DNA of 26,199 nucleotides from a virus: IMG/VR virus record IMGVR_UViG_3300050821_000728, positions 1-26,199 of that record. One strand, 5' to 3'. Numbering within the stretch: position 1 is the stretch's first letter; the number at the start of each line of letters is the position of its first letter. Shown piece after piece: positions 7,038 to 14,667 of the stretch. Below the pieces are notes generated by a model. That model did no database searches. It worked only from the letters and a program-made list of their open reading frames with translations, and had not been told where the DNA came from. The position numbers and the translations under genes are program-made.

Positions 7038-7097
7038 AGTTTTAGTACCGACTTAAAAGACAATCAATAACGACATTTTAAAAGGTAGGGGTTTTCT

Positions 7098-7409
7098 ATG
7101 CCTCAAGTATCACCGCCGCAAGGTGGACAACCGCAAGGTGCGCCACAGGGTGGACAGCAAGATGGTGGCGGTCCAGCCGTCGCTGCGATTAAAGAGATTC
7201 AAGCAGGGTTTCAAGCTTTGGGACAGCTCTTACAGCAGTCTCAAGGGCAAGTAGACCCGCAAGACATGAAGCTTTTCCAAGCTGCCGTCCAAGCTACGGA
7301 TAATTTTATTCAAAGCTTAAGCGGTCCTGCTCAGCCGTCACAGCCTAAGCCACAGCAAAGTGGTCCGCAGGACGCTAACGCTAATCAAGGCGCGCAGCCA
7401 GCAATGTAA
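7098..7409 (+). CDS. Gln/Pro/Gly-rich small protein between portal and scaffold
   Basis: 103 residues. Low-complexity Pro-Gln-Gly ends enclose a helical core (about residues 28-74, AAIKEIQAGFQALGQLLQQS and KLFQAAVQATDNFIQSL). No known domain. It has GGTAGGGG upstream, is 60 bases after the portal and is followed 21 bases later by the scaffold gene. Small proteins at this locus often take part in prohead assembly, but nothing specific is visible. Confidence 0.8.
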   Translation: MPQVSPPQGGQPQGAPQGGQQDGGGPAVAAIKEIQAGFQALGQLLQQSQGQVDPQDMKLFQAAVQATDNFIQSLSGPAQPSQPKPQQSGPQDANANQGAQPAM

Positions 7410-7416
7410 TTTTAAC

Positions 7417-7433
7417 TAGAGGAGACTTAAATG
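7417..7433 (+). promoter_or_regulatory. Recurrent ribosome-binding cassette TAGAGGAGACTTAAATG (scaffold)
   Basis: The same 17 bases, including the start codon, precede the gene at 11274, and a close variant precedes 9314. GAGGAG pairs with the anti-Shine-Dalgarno at 6-base spacing. This is probably a high-strength start for abundant virion proteins. Confidence 0.7.
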
Positions 7434-8363
7434 CCAGATAATGACATGGTACAGGATATCAGCGTTGATAAAGATACTAGGACTACGGAAGACCTAGATA
7501 AACTCGCAGACTCTACCGAAACGTCTCGCAATGGGACGCGTGGGATGACGCAGGAAACTGCTCCAGCGAAGGAAGCGGCTAAGTCAAAGACAGAAGAATA
7601 TGAGCTAGAGATTGGCGGTAAAAAGGTAAAGGGAACGCGTGAACAAGTTATTAAGTGGGCGCAAATGGGTTACGACCGCCCGCAATTCATGCAGAAATAT
7701 AACCAGGCTCAGCAAGAACGCGCTAAACTAAAAGAACAAGAGAAAACCTACGGGCAAAAATATTCCGTCTACCAACAAATTGATGACTACGCTGCTAAAA
7801 ATCCAGAGTGGTGGAATTACATCCAACAGGGTTGGCAAACACGTGGTACGCATCAGCCAGGAGCTACTCCAGCAGCAACGACTGGCGCTGTCCAAGACCC
7901 ACGTGTGGATACTCTTGCTAGTACTCTTAATCAAGTACAGCAGTTTATCCAACAGACGCAGCAGGAAAAACAAATAGCTTTTCAGAAAGAGAAAGACCAA
8001 GAACTCGACAGTGAAATCAAGTCCATCCGAGAGTCACACAAGGATCTAGACTGGGATAGCATTGACGAGAACGGGAAATCTCTCGAACTGCGAATATTGG
8101 AACATGGGAGTACCAACGGTATTCCTACGTTTCGCGCAGCGATGAGAGACCTACTCCATGATGATCTTCTCGCTAGAGCATCGTCACAGGCTAAAATCTC
8201 TGTGGCGCAGGGTATCCAACAAAAAACTAAGTTAGGTGTCCTAGGCACTTCGCCCACACCAACTAAATGGACACCCAAATCCAATAAACCAATAAGACAA
8301 ACCAGCTATGAAGACTTGGAGGCAGAAATCCGCGAGGAACTGCGCCAAGGAGTCAGGGCATAA
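7431..8363 (+). CDS. Scaffolding protein
   Basis: 310 residues, hydrophilic and highly charged. Scaffolding proteins template the prohead and leave before or during packaging. An acidic disordered N-terminus (1-50) is followed by YELEIGGKKVKGTREQVIKW (a short domain common in such phage proteins), a long coiled-coil-like Gln/Lys/Glu-rich stretch (about 88-125 and 165-215), and a C-terminal helical region ending YEDLEAEIREELRQG. The gene sits between portal and major capsid protein, the canonical scaffold position. The call is by position and composition plus the family-like pattern; no separate head protease is visible nearby. Confidence 0.85.
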   Translation: MPDNDMVQDISVDKDTRTTEDLDKLADSTETSRNGTRGMTQETAPAKEAAKSKTEEYELEIGGKKVKGTREQVIKWAQMGYDRPQFMQKYNQAQQERAKLKEQEKTYGQKYSVYQQIDDYAAKNPEWWNYIQQGWQTRGTHQPGATPAATTGAVQDPRVDTLASTLNQVQQFIQQTQQEKQIAFQKEKDQELDSEIKSIRESHKDLDWDSIDENGKSLELRILEHGSTNGIPTFRAAMRDLLHDDLLARASSQAKISVAQGIQQKTKLGVLGTSPTPTKWTPKSNKPIRQTSYEDLEAEIREELRQGVRA

Positions 8364-8379
8364 CAAAGGGGAATAAGTC

Positions 8380-9303
8380 ATGGCTTTAACCTATGACCAA
8401 ATCTCTGGTATTACCCAGAGAAAATTTATCCCCAAGCTCTACGATAATATCTTCAATTCCAATCCGCTCTTGCAGCGGCATCGGAAGCGGAGTTATGAGC
8501 TTGTGGATGGTGGTATCAGTATCATGGTACCGCTTAACTACGCCGTCCCAACTGCTTCGGGATGGTATTTCGGCGCTGACACTCTGAACGTTAACGATAA
8601 CGACCAGATTACGGCGGCGGAATATACCTGGAAGGCTCTTTACACGAACATCTCTATTCTTCGCACAGACGAATTAAAAAACGCTGGCGATGAGCAGATG
8701 GTGTCCTTGGTTAAGTCCAAGGTAAAGATTGCTGAAAAGCAGATGGAAGACCAACTCGGCACTGGTATCTTCTCGAACGCGACTAATGCTAAGTCCATTG
8801 TTGGACTCCAGCAAATCGTTGCTACGAGCAATACCATTGGCGGTATTTCTCAATCCAGCTTTTCTTGGTGGGGCGCGGGAAGTGTCGATAGCACGACTAC
8901 GACTCTTTCTCTCTCTGCTATGCAAACGGTATGGAACCTCTGCACCATCGGCTCTTGGAGCCCGACGGTAGCCGTAACGACTCGTAGCATCTTTAACAGC
9001 TACTATGCGTTGTTACAGCCGCAGCAGCGGTTTCAGGATAGTGAATCAGCAAGTGGTGGATTCCAATCGTTGTTATTCAACGGTTTGCCAATCCTCCCAG
9101 ATTCTCACTGTCCGTCGTCTAACCTCTTCTTCTTAAACGAAGACTATATGCACCTATGGGCGCATAAAGACGAGGATATGCGATTCGAACCGTTCGCGAA
9201 GCCTATTAACCAAAACGTCAAAGTAGCCAAGATTTATTGGATGGGAGCATACGGCACTTCCAATGCGCGTCTTCAGGGTGCATTGACGGGAATAACCAAC
9301 TAG
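8380..9303 (+). CDS. Major capsid protein
   Basis: 307 residues. The N-terminus (ALTYDQISGITQRKFIPKLY followed by DNIFNSNPLLQRHRK) and the pattern VDGGISIMVPLNYA ... TAAEYTWKALYTNISI ... QMEDQLGTGIF match HK97-fold capsid proteins without an N-terminal delta domain. The middle Ser/Thr-rich segment (about 140-180) and the C-terminus (FEPFAKPINQNVKVAKIYWM followed by GAYGTSNARLQG) also fit. It follows the scaffold by 16 bases, with AAAGGGG as ribosome site, and is followed at once by a decoration-protein gene. It is expected to be the most abundant product of the window. Confidence 0.93.
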   Translation: MALTYDQISGITQRKFIPKLYDNIFNSNPLLQRHRKRSYELVDGGISIMVPLNYAVPTASGWYFGADTLNVNDNDQITAAEYTWKALYTNISILRTDELKNAGDEQMVSLVKSKVKIAEKQMEDQLGTGIFSNATNAKSIVGLQQIVATSNTIGGISQSSFSWWGAGSVDSTTTTLSLSAMQTVWNLCTIGSWSPTVAVTTRSIFNSYYALLQPQQRFQDSESASGGFQSLLFNGLPILPDSHCPSSNLFFLNEDYMHLWAHKDEDMRFEPFAKPINQNVKVAKIYWMGAYGTSNARLQGALTGITN

Positions 9304-9316
9304 GAGGACTTAAATG
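9301..9316 (+). promoter_or_regulatory. Ribosome-binding cassette variant TAGGAGGACTTAAATG
   Basis: A near copy of the cassette at 7417 and 11260, with AGGAGG 6 bases before the ATG of the decoration gene. The TAG of the cassette is also the stop codon of the capsid gene. Confidence 0.65.
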
Positions 9317-9835
9317 CAAACTCTATTGCCTCAAGGCCTCCCTGTTGAATTCGAATCCGTATCCAACGTTACCGCTACCAATAGCGTTAACTTGGGTGAG
9401 GTTCGTATGGTCAACGGTGAGGAGTACCTCTACGTGTACAACGCAGGGGTGCAACAAATATCGCAGGGCCAATGCGCTGTGCTATCTGCTAACTCTGGAT
9501 TCAGTGTCACTGTCTCCTCTGTTACTGGGTATGACTACGTTATCGGCTTTGCAAAACATGCAACAATTACTACCGGCGGTTATGGATGGTTAGTCACCCG
9601 AGGTTTCACAAAGGTGCAAAATGCCATGGCAAGTACCGCTCTTGCAGTTGGAGATCCGATTGTTGTCGCAGGACAGGGTGGCGTTCAAGGCCTGAACGTT
9701 TCCACGACTGCTCTTTGCGGTAACGTCGGAATGCTTGCTGCAATTGGTCCGTTAGGAGTTGTCGTATCTGCGTGCGCATCGGGAGCTAGTGCGAATAGCT
9801 TAGCTGTCGCTTATGTACGCTGCTACGGAACATGA
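9314..9835 (+). CDS. Capsid decoration/stabilisation protein (probable)
   Basis: 173 residues, small, beta-rich and Ser/Thr/Gly/Val-rich, directly after the major capsid gene. The pattern ... GEVRMVNGEEYLYVYNAGVQ ... VIGFAKHATITTGGYGWLVT ... ALAVGDPIVVAGQGGVQGL resembles DUF2190/decoration-type proteins that bind the outside of the mature head. There is no signal peptide. A strong hairpin follows its stop. The downstream Maf-like glycosyltransferase makes this surface-exposed Ser/Thr-rich protein a candidate glycan acceptor, which is inference only. Confidence 0.8.
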   Translation: MQTLLPQGLPVEFESVSNVTATNSVNLGEVRMVNGEEYLYVYNAGVQQISQGQCAVLSANSGFSVTVSSVTGYDYVIGFAKHATITTGGYGWLVTRGFTKVQNAMASTALAVGDPIVVAGQGGVQGLNVSTTALCGNVGMLAAIGPLGVVVSACASGASANSLAVAYVRCYGT

Positions 9836-9853
9836 TGTGAATAGCTGCTGATA

Positions 9854-9884
9854 GGGCGGGGGGTTACTCCCGTTTCCTCCGCCC
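9854..9884 (+). terminator. GC-rich hairpin after the capsid-decoration block
   Basis: Arms GGGCGGGGG (9854-9862) and CCTCCGCCC (9876-9884) pair over 9 base pairs with one G-U, around a 13-base loop. No T-run follows, so it is not a textbook intrinsic terminator. It may give partial termination, or protect the 3' end of the capsid messages. It falls in one of the longest gaps of the structural operon (9836-9921). Confidence 0.55.
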
Positions 9885-9921
9885 GATTGGCTCAGCAAAG
9901 ACTTATAAGAAAGAAGGACAA

Positions 9922-10953
9922 ATGGCTGAGAAAAGAAAAGTAGAGATGGTACTGCAATATCAAAATTATATTGAAACTCCACCTGTGAGACCTTCACAGC
10001 TATGGGGTGCTGCGTGCTCTAGTGATACAGTCACTATCGAGTCATGGAGAAAGATTTGGTGCGATAACGTCACCGCTAATCATAAACACTTTGGAAGTTT
10101 TAAGGCTCATAGTGTTGGGCAGCTTTACCAAAAGAATCAGTATCGACCGGCTATCATAGTCGGTAGTGGTCCTTCACTTGGATATAACGGAGAGCATCTT
10201 AAGAATAAGAAAGACATCCCAGCGATTTCATGTCTTCATAATTATCATTTCTTTGAGGACCGTGGGATTAACATCGACTATTACGTTACCCTTGATGCTG
10301 GTCCCGTGGTCCTTGAGGAAGTATCAGAGGGCGGGAAAAAGTCGCCTGCTGAATATTGGGATTCTACCAAAGATAAAACAGTACTAGCATTCATTGGTAC
10401 TGACCCAGAATTCTTTAAAAAGTGGCAGGGAAAAGTTTATCTCTTCAACGCTCCAGTGCCGGACCCGGCATATATCAAGACCTTACAAGACCTAGAGCCT
10501 TTCCATTGCTACATCTCTAACGGTGGAAACGTCTTAGGCGCGTGTCTTTATATCGCTAAAGCGATTATGGGTAGCAATCCTATAGCGTTTATGGGAGCTG
10601 ACTTTAGCTTTGGATACGATAAGGGTGAAGGTCACAAATTCCATTCGTGGGATTCTAAGTACGATGCGAAGTTAGGAAACGTCCAGCGTGGTGTGGATGT
10701 GTTCGGTAACAAGGCGCTGACTTGGCCGTCTTATTTTAACTTCAAAAACTTTTTCGATTTTATAACGCTGCAAGTTCCAGGGCTTTACGTTAATTGCACA
10801 GAGGGTGGGATATTCGGTGCTTATCCAGAAGGCAATTTAATGAGCCTTAAGCAGCAAGCGTTAGAGGATTTCATTGGTATGTACCACATGAATGAGGCGA
10901 TCCGAGGGCAATGCGAAAACCCAGAGATTCCTGACAATAAACTGTTGTTTTAA
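9922..10953 (+). CDS. Maf/DUF115-family protein glycosyltransferase-like protein
   Basis: 343 residues. The core matches the DUF115 family (Maf motility accessory factor, PseE; MptE-like in databases): AIIVGSGPSLGYN (about 77-89) with the GxGPSL loop, INIDYYVTLDA ending at D125-A126, then SNGGNVLGACLYIAKAIMGS (199-218) and PIAFMGADFSF (220-230) with a nearby His pair (H238, H241). In bacteria Maf proteins attach pseudaminic or legionaminic acid from the CMP-sugar to Ser/Thr of flagellin. This copy is about half the length of flagellar Maf proteins. It has AGAAGGA upstream and sits between capsid and small virion genes. The sugar-nucleotide cassette at 22133-25658 supports a transferase over the alternative pterin pyrophosphokinase role. 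Confidence 0.8.
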   Translation: MAEKRKVEMVLQYQNYIETPPVRPSQLWGAACSSDTVTIESWRKIWCDNVTANHKHFGSFKAHSVGQLYQKNQYRPAIIVGSGPSLGYNGEHLKNKKDIPAISCLHNYHFFEDRGINIDYYVTLDAGPVVLEEVSEGGKKSPAEYWDSTKDKTVLAFIGTDPEFFKKWQGKVYLFNAPVPDPAYIKTLQDLEPFHCYISNGGNVLGACLYIAKAIMGSNPIAFMGADFSFGYDKGEGHKFHSWDSKYDAKLGNVQRGVDVFGNKALTWPSYFNFKNFFDFITLQVPGLYVNCTEGGIFGAYPEGNLMSLKQQALEDFIGMYHMNEAIRGQCENPEIPDNKLLF

Positions 10954-10967
10954 AGGAGGATAGAAGT

Positions 10968-11252
10968 ATGGCTTTTTCAAGCACAGTTGCATACAAGTCG
11001 GTCTTTGGTAATACCCGCGTTGTTTGCCTTAGCATGGTGGCTGATAGTGCTAACGGAGACACAGTTGCAAGTGGTGTAGCCGGTATCGGTTATGCGTTTA
11101 GTGCGCATTTATCACCTATAAGCATGGCTACCGCTGCTCCGATTGTAAAAATTAACAAAGGAAACGCAGGTACGTCGATAAACGGAAACGTAAGCATTTC
11201 CGCATGCGCTACTGGCGATGTTTTCTACCTGACTATTTACGGACGTTCGTAA
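10968..11252 (+). CDS. Small Ser/Ala-rich predicted virion protein
   Basis: 94 residues, not recognised. It is Ser/Thr/Ala/Val-rich and beta-like (FSSTVAYKSVFGNTRVVCLS, then GNVSISACATGDVFYLTIYG), with Lys spaced as in a head or tail surface protein and no membrane anchor. It has one of the best ribosome sites in the window (AAAGGAGG, 10953-10960), so it is probably made in quantity. It lies 14 bases downstream of the Maf-like gene; Maf genes are often next to their acceptor, so it is another candidate glycoprotein. No function is established. Confidence 0.75.
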   Translation: MAFSSTVAYKSVFGNTRVVCLSMVADSANGDTVASGVAGIGYAFSAHLSPISMATAAPIVKINKGNAGTSINGNVSISACATGDVFYLTIYGRS

Positions 11253-11259
11253 TCATAAA

Positions 11260-11276
11260 TAGAGGAGACTTAAATG
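11260..11276 (+). promoter_or_regulatory. Recurrent ribosome-binding cassette TAGAGGAGACTTAAATG
   Basis: Identical over all 17 bases to the cassette before the scaffold gene at 7431, despite unrelated flanks and products. This suggests a conserved or copied translation start. Confidence 0.7.
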
Positions 11277-11699
11277 AGTAACAGAGTAGCAGTGTTCAAC
11301 TACAATAACTGGCCGGTGAAGGAACTCTTCAAAGGGGAAGAGGTTGAAATACTAGCCAACGACTATTGGCGCGATAAGACTGGAAATATCAAAGTTATGG
11401 ATATTTTCGAGGCTAACGACTATCGCGGCCAATATAAACCTGTTCCGTTCGATGGCTCTGGGAAAATGATAGATGACCCGAAGTATCATAAAAAGATACG
11501 CCTAGAGCCATGGGGTGAGCAGCATAAGGCAGAGGAAAAACAGGTCTATCGCTGCATGATGAAAGAATGCAGTAAGACAGCCGTGTTTTCTACCGAAGAG
11601 GAGTTAACTAACCACATTAAGGGTAAGCATCCTGGTGCGGATACGTTGGTACTCCCAGAAGTAGAAGCGGATATCTCTGCAAAGAGGTCTAAGCACTAA
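11274..11699 (+). CDS. Phage protein with a C2H2-like zinc finger
   Basis: 141 residues. The N-terminal half (KELFKGEEVEILANDYWRDK and VMDIFEANDYRGQYKPVPFD) is unrecognised, but its mention of FKGEEVEILAN and a Pro-rich continuation is reminiscent of small adaptor domains. Residues about 91-119 read YRCMMKECSKTAVFSTEEEL then TNHIKGKHP, a Cys-x4-Cys-x14-His-x4-His arrangement fitting a classical zinc finger. Such fingers are uncommon in a virion operon; it could bind DNA or protein during assembly. The acidic tail ends KRSKH. The stop TAA shares its last base with the next ATG. Confidence 0.8.
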   Translation: MSNRVAVFNYNNWPVKELFKGEEVEILANDYWRDKTGNIKVMDIFEANDYRGQYKPVPFDGSGKMIDDPKYHKKIRLEPWGEQHKAEEKQVYRCMMKECSKTAVFSTEEELTNHIKGKHPGADTLVLPEVEADISAKRSKH

Positions 11700-12136
11700 T
11701 GCAGCTCAAGGGTAAATACTTCATCACGCTCTTTGGGGAAGGTGGCGAGGTGAAGAATTACCTTGAAGGTAATAATATCGTAACGACTAACGGCAAGGAG
11801 GCATTGGCCTCCTTGCTGTATTCGTGTGCCGCCACCGCTTGTACGAATACGTTTAAGTACATCGCAGTCGGTACAGGTAGTCCAACGGTAGCTCAAGGAG
11901 ACACTGTATTAGTCGCTGAAATTGGTAGGCAAACAGGTGCAGTGTCTTATGTAAGCGGCGCTATTTTCTCTGTAACTGCAACGCTACCGGCGGGAGTGGG
12001 GACAGGGAATATTACTGAGTACGGGCTTTTTAACTCGAATACTAATGGAACTATGTTTTCCCATGATACGGAAAACGTAATAGCTAAGGGGTCTACTGAT
12101 ACATTGTCTATAACGTATCAGTTGGCGTTTAACTAA
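11699..12136 (+). CDS. Phage structural protein, tail/fibre-associated type
   Basis: 145 residues. The pattern GNNIVTTNGKEALASLLYS ... FKYIAVGTGSPTVAQGDTVL followed by VAEIGRQ is a recognisable motif of phage proteins found near tail-fibre genes, and the C-terminal half is beta-rich (ITEYGLFNSNTNGTMFSHD). The exact role is not known; baseplate or fibre-base attachment is likely. It overlaps the previous and next genes by one base each (TAATG junctions), indicating coupled translation and probable stoichiometric expression. Confidence 0.75.
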   Translation: MQLKGKYFITLFGEGGEVKNYLEGNNIVTTNGKEALASLLYSCAATACTNTFKYIAVGTGSPTVAQGDTVLVAEIGRQTGAVSYVSGAIFSVTATLPAGVGTGNITEYGLFNSNTNGTMFSHDTENVIAKGSTDTLSITYQLAFN

Positions 12137-12372
12137 TGGCTGATTTGTCTATCACCATAGGTAATACGGTATTCTTCGTTACCGAGTTAACGCAAGCTGG
12201 ATGGGATTCTGCCGGTTGGGATACTTTCGCCTGGGATGGAACTTTATCTCCTACTGCGACTAACGATATCCCATCAGTTTATCTTTATGACAAAGCAGGC
12301 AATGCCTATGTGCAGCCTACTCCTGTTACCAACGTAGTGGGAGAAACTATAACGACTTGGACTCAGGTGTAA
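12136..12372 (+). CDS. Small predicted virion protein, Trp/Asp-rich motif
   Basis: 78 residues, unrecognised. It contains a curious WDSAGWDTFAWDG run (about 23-35) with three evenly spaced Trp-Asp pairs, and is otherwise Thr/Val-rich and beta-like. Start overlaps the preceding TAA and the next ATG follows its stop after one base. Its place between two fibre-like genes suggests a small tail component. Confidence 0.7.
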   Translation: MADLSITIGNTVFFVTELTQAGWDSAGWDTFAWDGTLSPTATNDIPSVYLYDKAGNAYVQPTPVTNVVGETITTWTQV

Positions 12373-12373
12373 T

Positions 12374-14026
12374 ATGGCTTTTACCTCTGCTACGTGGAAC
12401 GGAGTTACTTACAGTATCCCAGGACAGGGGGATACGAGTTGGAGTGGTACGTATAAGGTAGATGGGATCCTAATCTCTCTCGCGGCAAATGCGGTTAACC
12501 TAACGCTCGCGCAGACGTTAAAGACAAAGACGTTAGATTCCTCATGCGTATTATCCGACGCTACGGATACGACAAAGACTGTTGGTTATAGCCTAAGCGG
12601 CGCTACTGCCAGCACTAAGACTACTCTTACGTTTGCTCAAACCGTCGCCAGGACCATAACATTCCAGGACGCTACGGACACAGTAGTGATGTTGGCTACG
12701 ACCGACACGCTAGCCAATAAGACGTTAAAAACTTCCTGCACTATTGGCGATGCTACGGATACGACAAAGGCTCTCGCTTTTTCATTAAGCGGAGCGACTA
12801 CCGCAAAGACGTTAACGATAGCTTCTTCTCATACAAACGCTAGGACGATTACGCTTCAGGATGCTACGGATACCGTAGTGATGCGTGCGACTACTGATAC
12901 TCTATCCAATAAACAGATTGGTGACCCTACAGACATTACTAAAGCTATTGCATTTACTTTGTCTGGAGCCACAACTGCAAAGACGCTTACGCTAATATCA
13001 GCTCATACAAACAACAGGTCTTTAACGTTCCCGGATACAACCGATACGCTAACAGGTAAGGCGACTACTGACATTCTTACCAATAAGACTATTAACGCGT
13101 CTTCAAATACTTTTCAGGCGATAGATGAAGGCCAGAGTATTTGGAATGCTACTATCGCCGCCTCTGTTGGCGCTAATGCACTTACCGTGGCTTTAAAGAC
13201 TAAAGCCGGAACAGATGCATCTGCGACGGATACCGCATTCTTCTCATTTAGAAATGCTACTGCTACCACAGGCACTTATACCGTTGTTTCCGTAACAGGA
13301 GCATCATCTGTAGTTGCTCCAGACGCGCAGTCACTTGGTTTGGTAATAGGTACTCCTACGTACCTATATGTTTATGTGATTAATAATGCTGGAACTGCTG
13401 AATTAGCTTTGAGTGCAACTGCATTCGATGAAGGCACTGTACAGACGACGGTGGCTATAGCAAGCGCAGCTACGGCTACAACGATGTATTCCACTACGGC
13501 TAGAAGTAACGTGCCGGTAAGGCTTATTGGTAGAGTGCTTATTAATTTAGGTGCATCTACTCACTGGTCTAACTCTCCAACTGAAGTATCGATGCAGCCG
13601 TTTCAATTTCAAAGGCAATTTGCGGTTGGCGCTGCACAGGCAAGTTCCAGTACCATTACTGCTACTTCATACACAACACTAACAAATACAGTTAGTGTTA
13701 CGTTTGTTGCTACTAGGACTGGGCTTTATCATATATCGGTAGATAGCGTTGCTCAGCAGACTGTTTGTTCTACTGTTGGATATTTCCATATAACCGCTAC
13801 AGCAGGGTCTCCAAGCATAGTTCAAAGTTTTGATAGCGTTAACGGTATTGGCGCTGCTGAGGCAAATGGATATGGCGCAATTTACCCAGCGGTAATAGCA
13901 AGTTTATCTGCTGGAACAACCTACGGATTCACTCTTCTAATGAAGACTGATTCTGGTGGAAGTGTAGTGCATAGACCAGATTTTAATACCAGCGGCACCG
14001 CAATGGTGGCGGAGTTTAAACAATGA
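12374..14026 (+). CDS. Tail fibre/appendage protein with three internal repeats
   Basis: 550 residues, about a quarter Ser plus Thr. An N-terminal module (1-60) is followed by three imperfect repeats of 57-64 residues (about 62-125, 126-183, 184-246), each starting D[AP]TD[TI]TK, passing through LSGAT and ending TTDTLxNK. The TTDTLTNK-type motif is common in phage fibre shafts with triple beta-helix or beta-spiral folds. The C-terminal 150 residues (from about 410) read as a C1q-like globular head: FVATRTGLYHISVDSVAQQT ... LSAGTTYGFTLLMKTDSGGS. It probably trimerises and contacts the host surface. It sits before the adaptor and hub genes, unlike most podoviruses, where fibre genes come last. 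Confidence 0.85.
   Translation: MAFTSATWNGVTYSIPGQGDTSWSGTYKVDGILISLAANAVNLTLAQTLKTKTLDSSCVLSDATDTTKTVGYSLSGATASTKTTLTFAQTVARTITFQDATDTVVMLATTDTLANKTLKTSCTIGDATDTTKALAFSLSGATTAKTLTIASSHTNARTITLQDATDTVVMRATTDTLSNKQIGDPTDITKAIAFTLSGATTAKTLTLISAHTNNRSLTFPDTTDTLTGKATTDILTNKTINASSNTFQAIDEGQSIWNATIAASVGANALTVALKTKAGTDASATDTAFFSFRNATATTGTYTVVSVTGASSVVAPDAQSLGLVIGTPTYLYVYVINNAGTAELALSATAFDEGTVQTTVAIASAATATTMYSTTARSNVPVRLIGRVLINLGASTHWSNSPTEVSMQPFQFQRQFAVGAAQASSSTITATSYTTLTNTVSVTFVATRTGLYHISVDSVAQQTVCSTVGYFHITATAGSPSIVQSFDSVNGIGAAEANGYGAIYPAVIASLSAGTTYGFTLLMKTDSGGSVVHRPDFNTSGTAMVAEFKQ
12557..13111 (+). repeat. Three imperfect tandem repeats inside the fibre gene
   Basis: Units begin at about 12557, 12749 and 12923. 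The first two share the exact 18-mer GCTACGGATACGACAAAG at 12560-12577 and 12752-12769, 192 bases (64 codons) apart. The third is more diverged and its linker is shorter. Repeat-number variation here would alter shaft length. Confidence 0.75.
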
Positions 14027-14667
14027 CAGTTACCGATTTAATCACCGCCGCACGTGACCTATATAACGCTACCGGAGATACGTTCTTCACAGACGCGCAA
14101 TTATATAACTGGATTTGGCAGGCTTCACACGAATTAGCTAAGAAAGCATGGCTAATCGAGAGAAAATATAATGCATCTACCGTAGCAGGTACTCAAGACT
14201 ATCAATTCCCTACGAATACCATTGCGATTAAGCGAGTAACGGTAAACGGACGAAAGATTAAAAACATCACGCACCGCTATGACGATGCGATTACTCTTTC
14301 TAACGCCACCGTTACCACCATGGGCTGGCCCATATATTACACTACGTTCAACTACACTATTTCACTTCGTCCTATACCGGATGCAGTATATACGCTCCAG
14401 GTATTTTCCTATAGCGATGCACAGCAGATAACAGCACAGTCTACTTTAGAAGTACCGCCGCTATTTCATTTCGACATGGTGGATTACCTTCTATACAGAA
14501 TGTACTTTAAAGATAAGGACACGCAAAACGCGCAGATTCATGCGGCTATTTGGGCAGACCACGTTAAAGACGCAATCGCTTATAAGAACAGAATGAAGAG
14601 AACAGATTCATTCGCTACCGTCCAATCAGAGGACGTACTCCCGGTGACGATTGTTGGAGAGTCGTAA
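14023..14667 (+). CDS. Head-tail adaptor/connector protein
   Basis: 214 residues. The N-terminal helical bundle (LITAARDLYNATGDTFFTDA followed by QLYNWIWQASHELAKKAW) matches the phage adaptor family (P22 gp4/HK97 gp6-like) that forms a ring beneath the portal and extends the DNA channel. A beta-rich middle follows (YQFPTNTIAIKRVTVNGRKI; ISLRPIPDAVYTLQVFSYSD), then a C-terminal helix (MVDYLLYRMYFKDKDTQNAQ). This order is typical of short-tailed phage adaptors. It overlaps the fibre gene by four bases (ATGA) and its stop abuts the hub gene, so the two are co-translated. Confidence 0.85.
   Translation: MTVTDLITAARDLYNATGDTFFTDAQLYNWIWQASHELAKKAWLIERKYNASTVAGTQDYQFPTNTIAIKRVTVNGRKIKNITHRYDDAITLSNATVTTMGWPIYYTTFNYTISLRPIPDAVYTLQVFSYSDAQQITAQSTLEVPPLFHFDMVDYLLYRMYFKDKDTQNAQIHAAIWADHVKDAIAYKNRMKRTDSFATVQSEDVLPVTIVGES

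Noticed and set aside
9922-10953. 6-hydroxymethylpterin pyrophosphokinase (MptE) function
   Set aside because: Same superfamily label, but no other pterin or folate gene is present, while a sugar-nucleotide cassette is; the Maf reading fits the context better.
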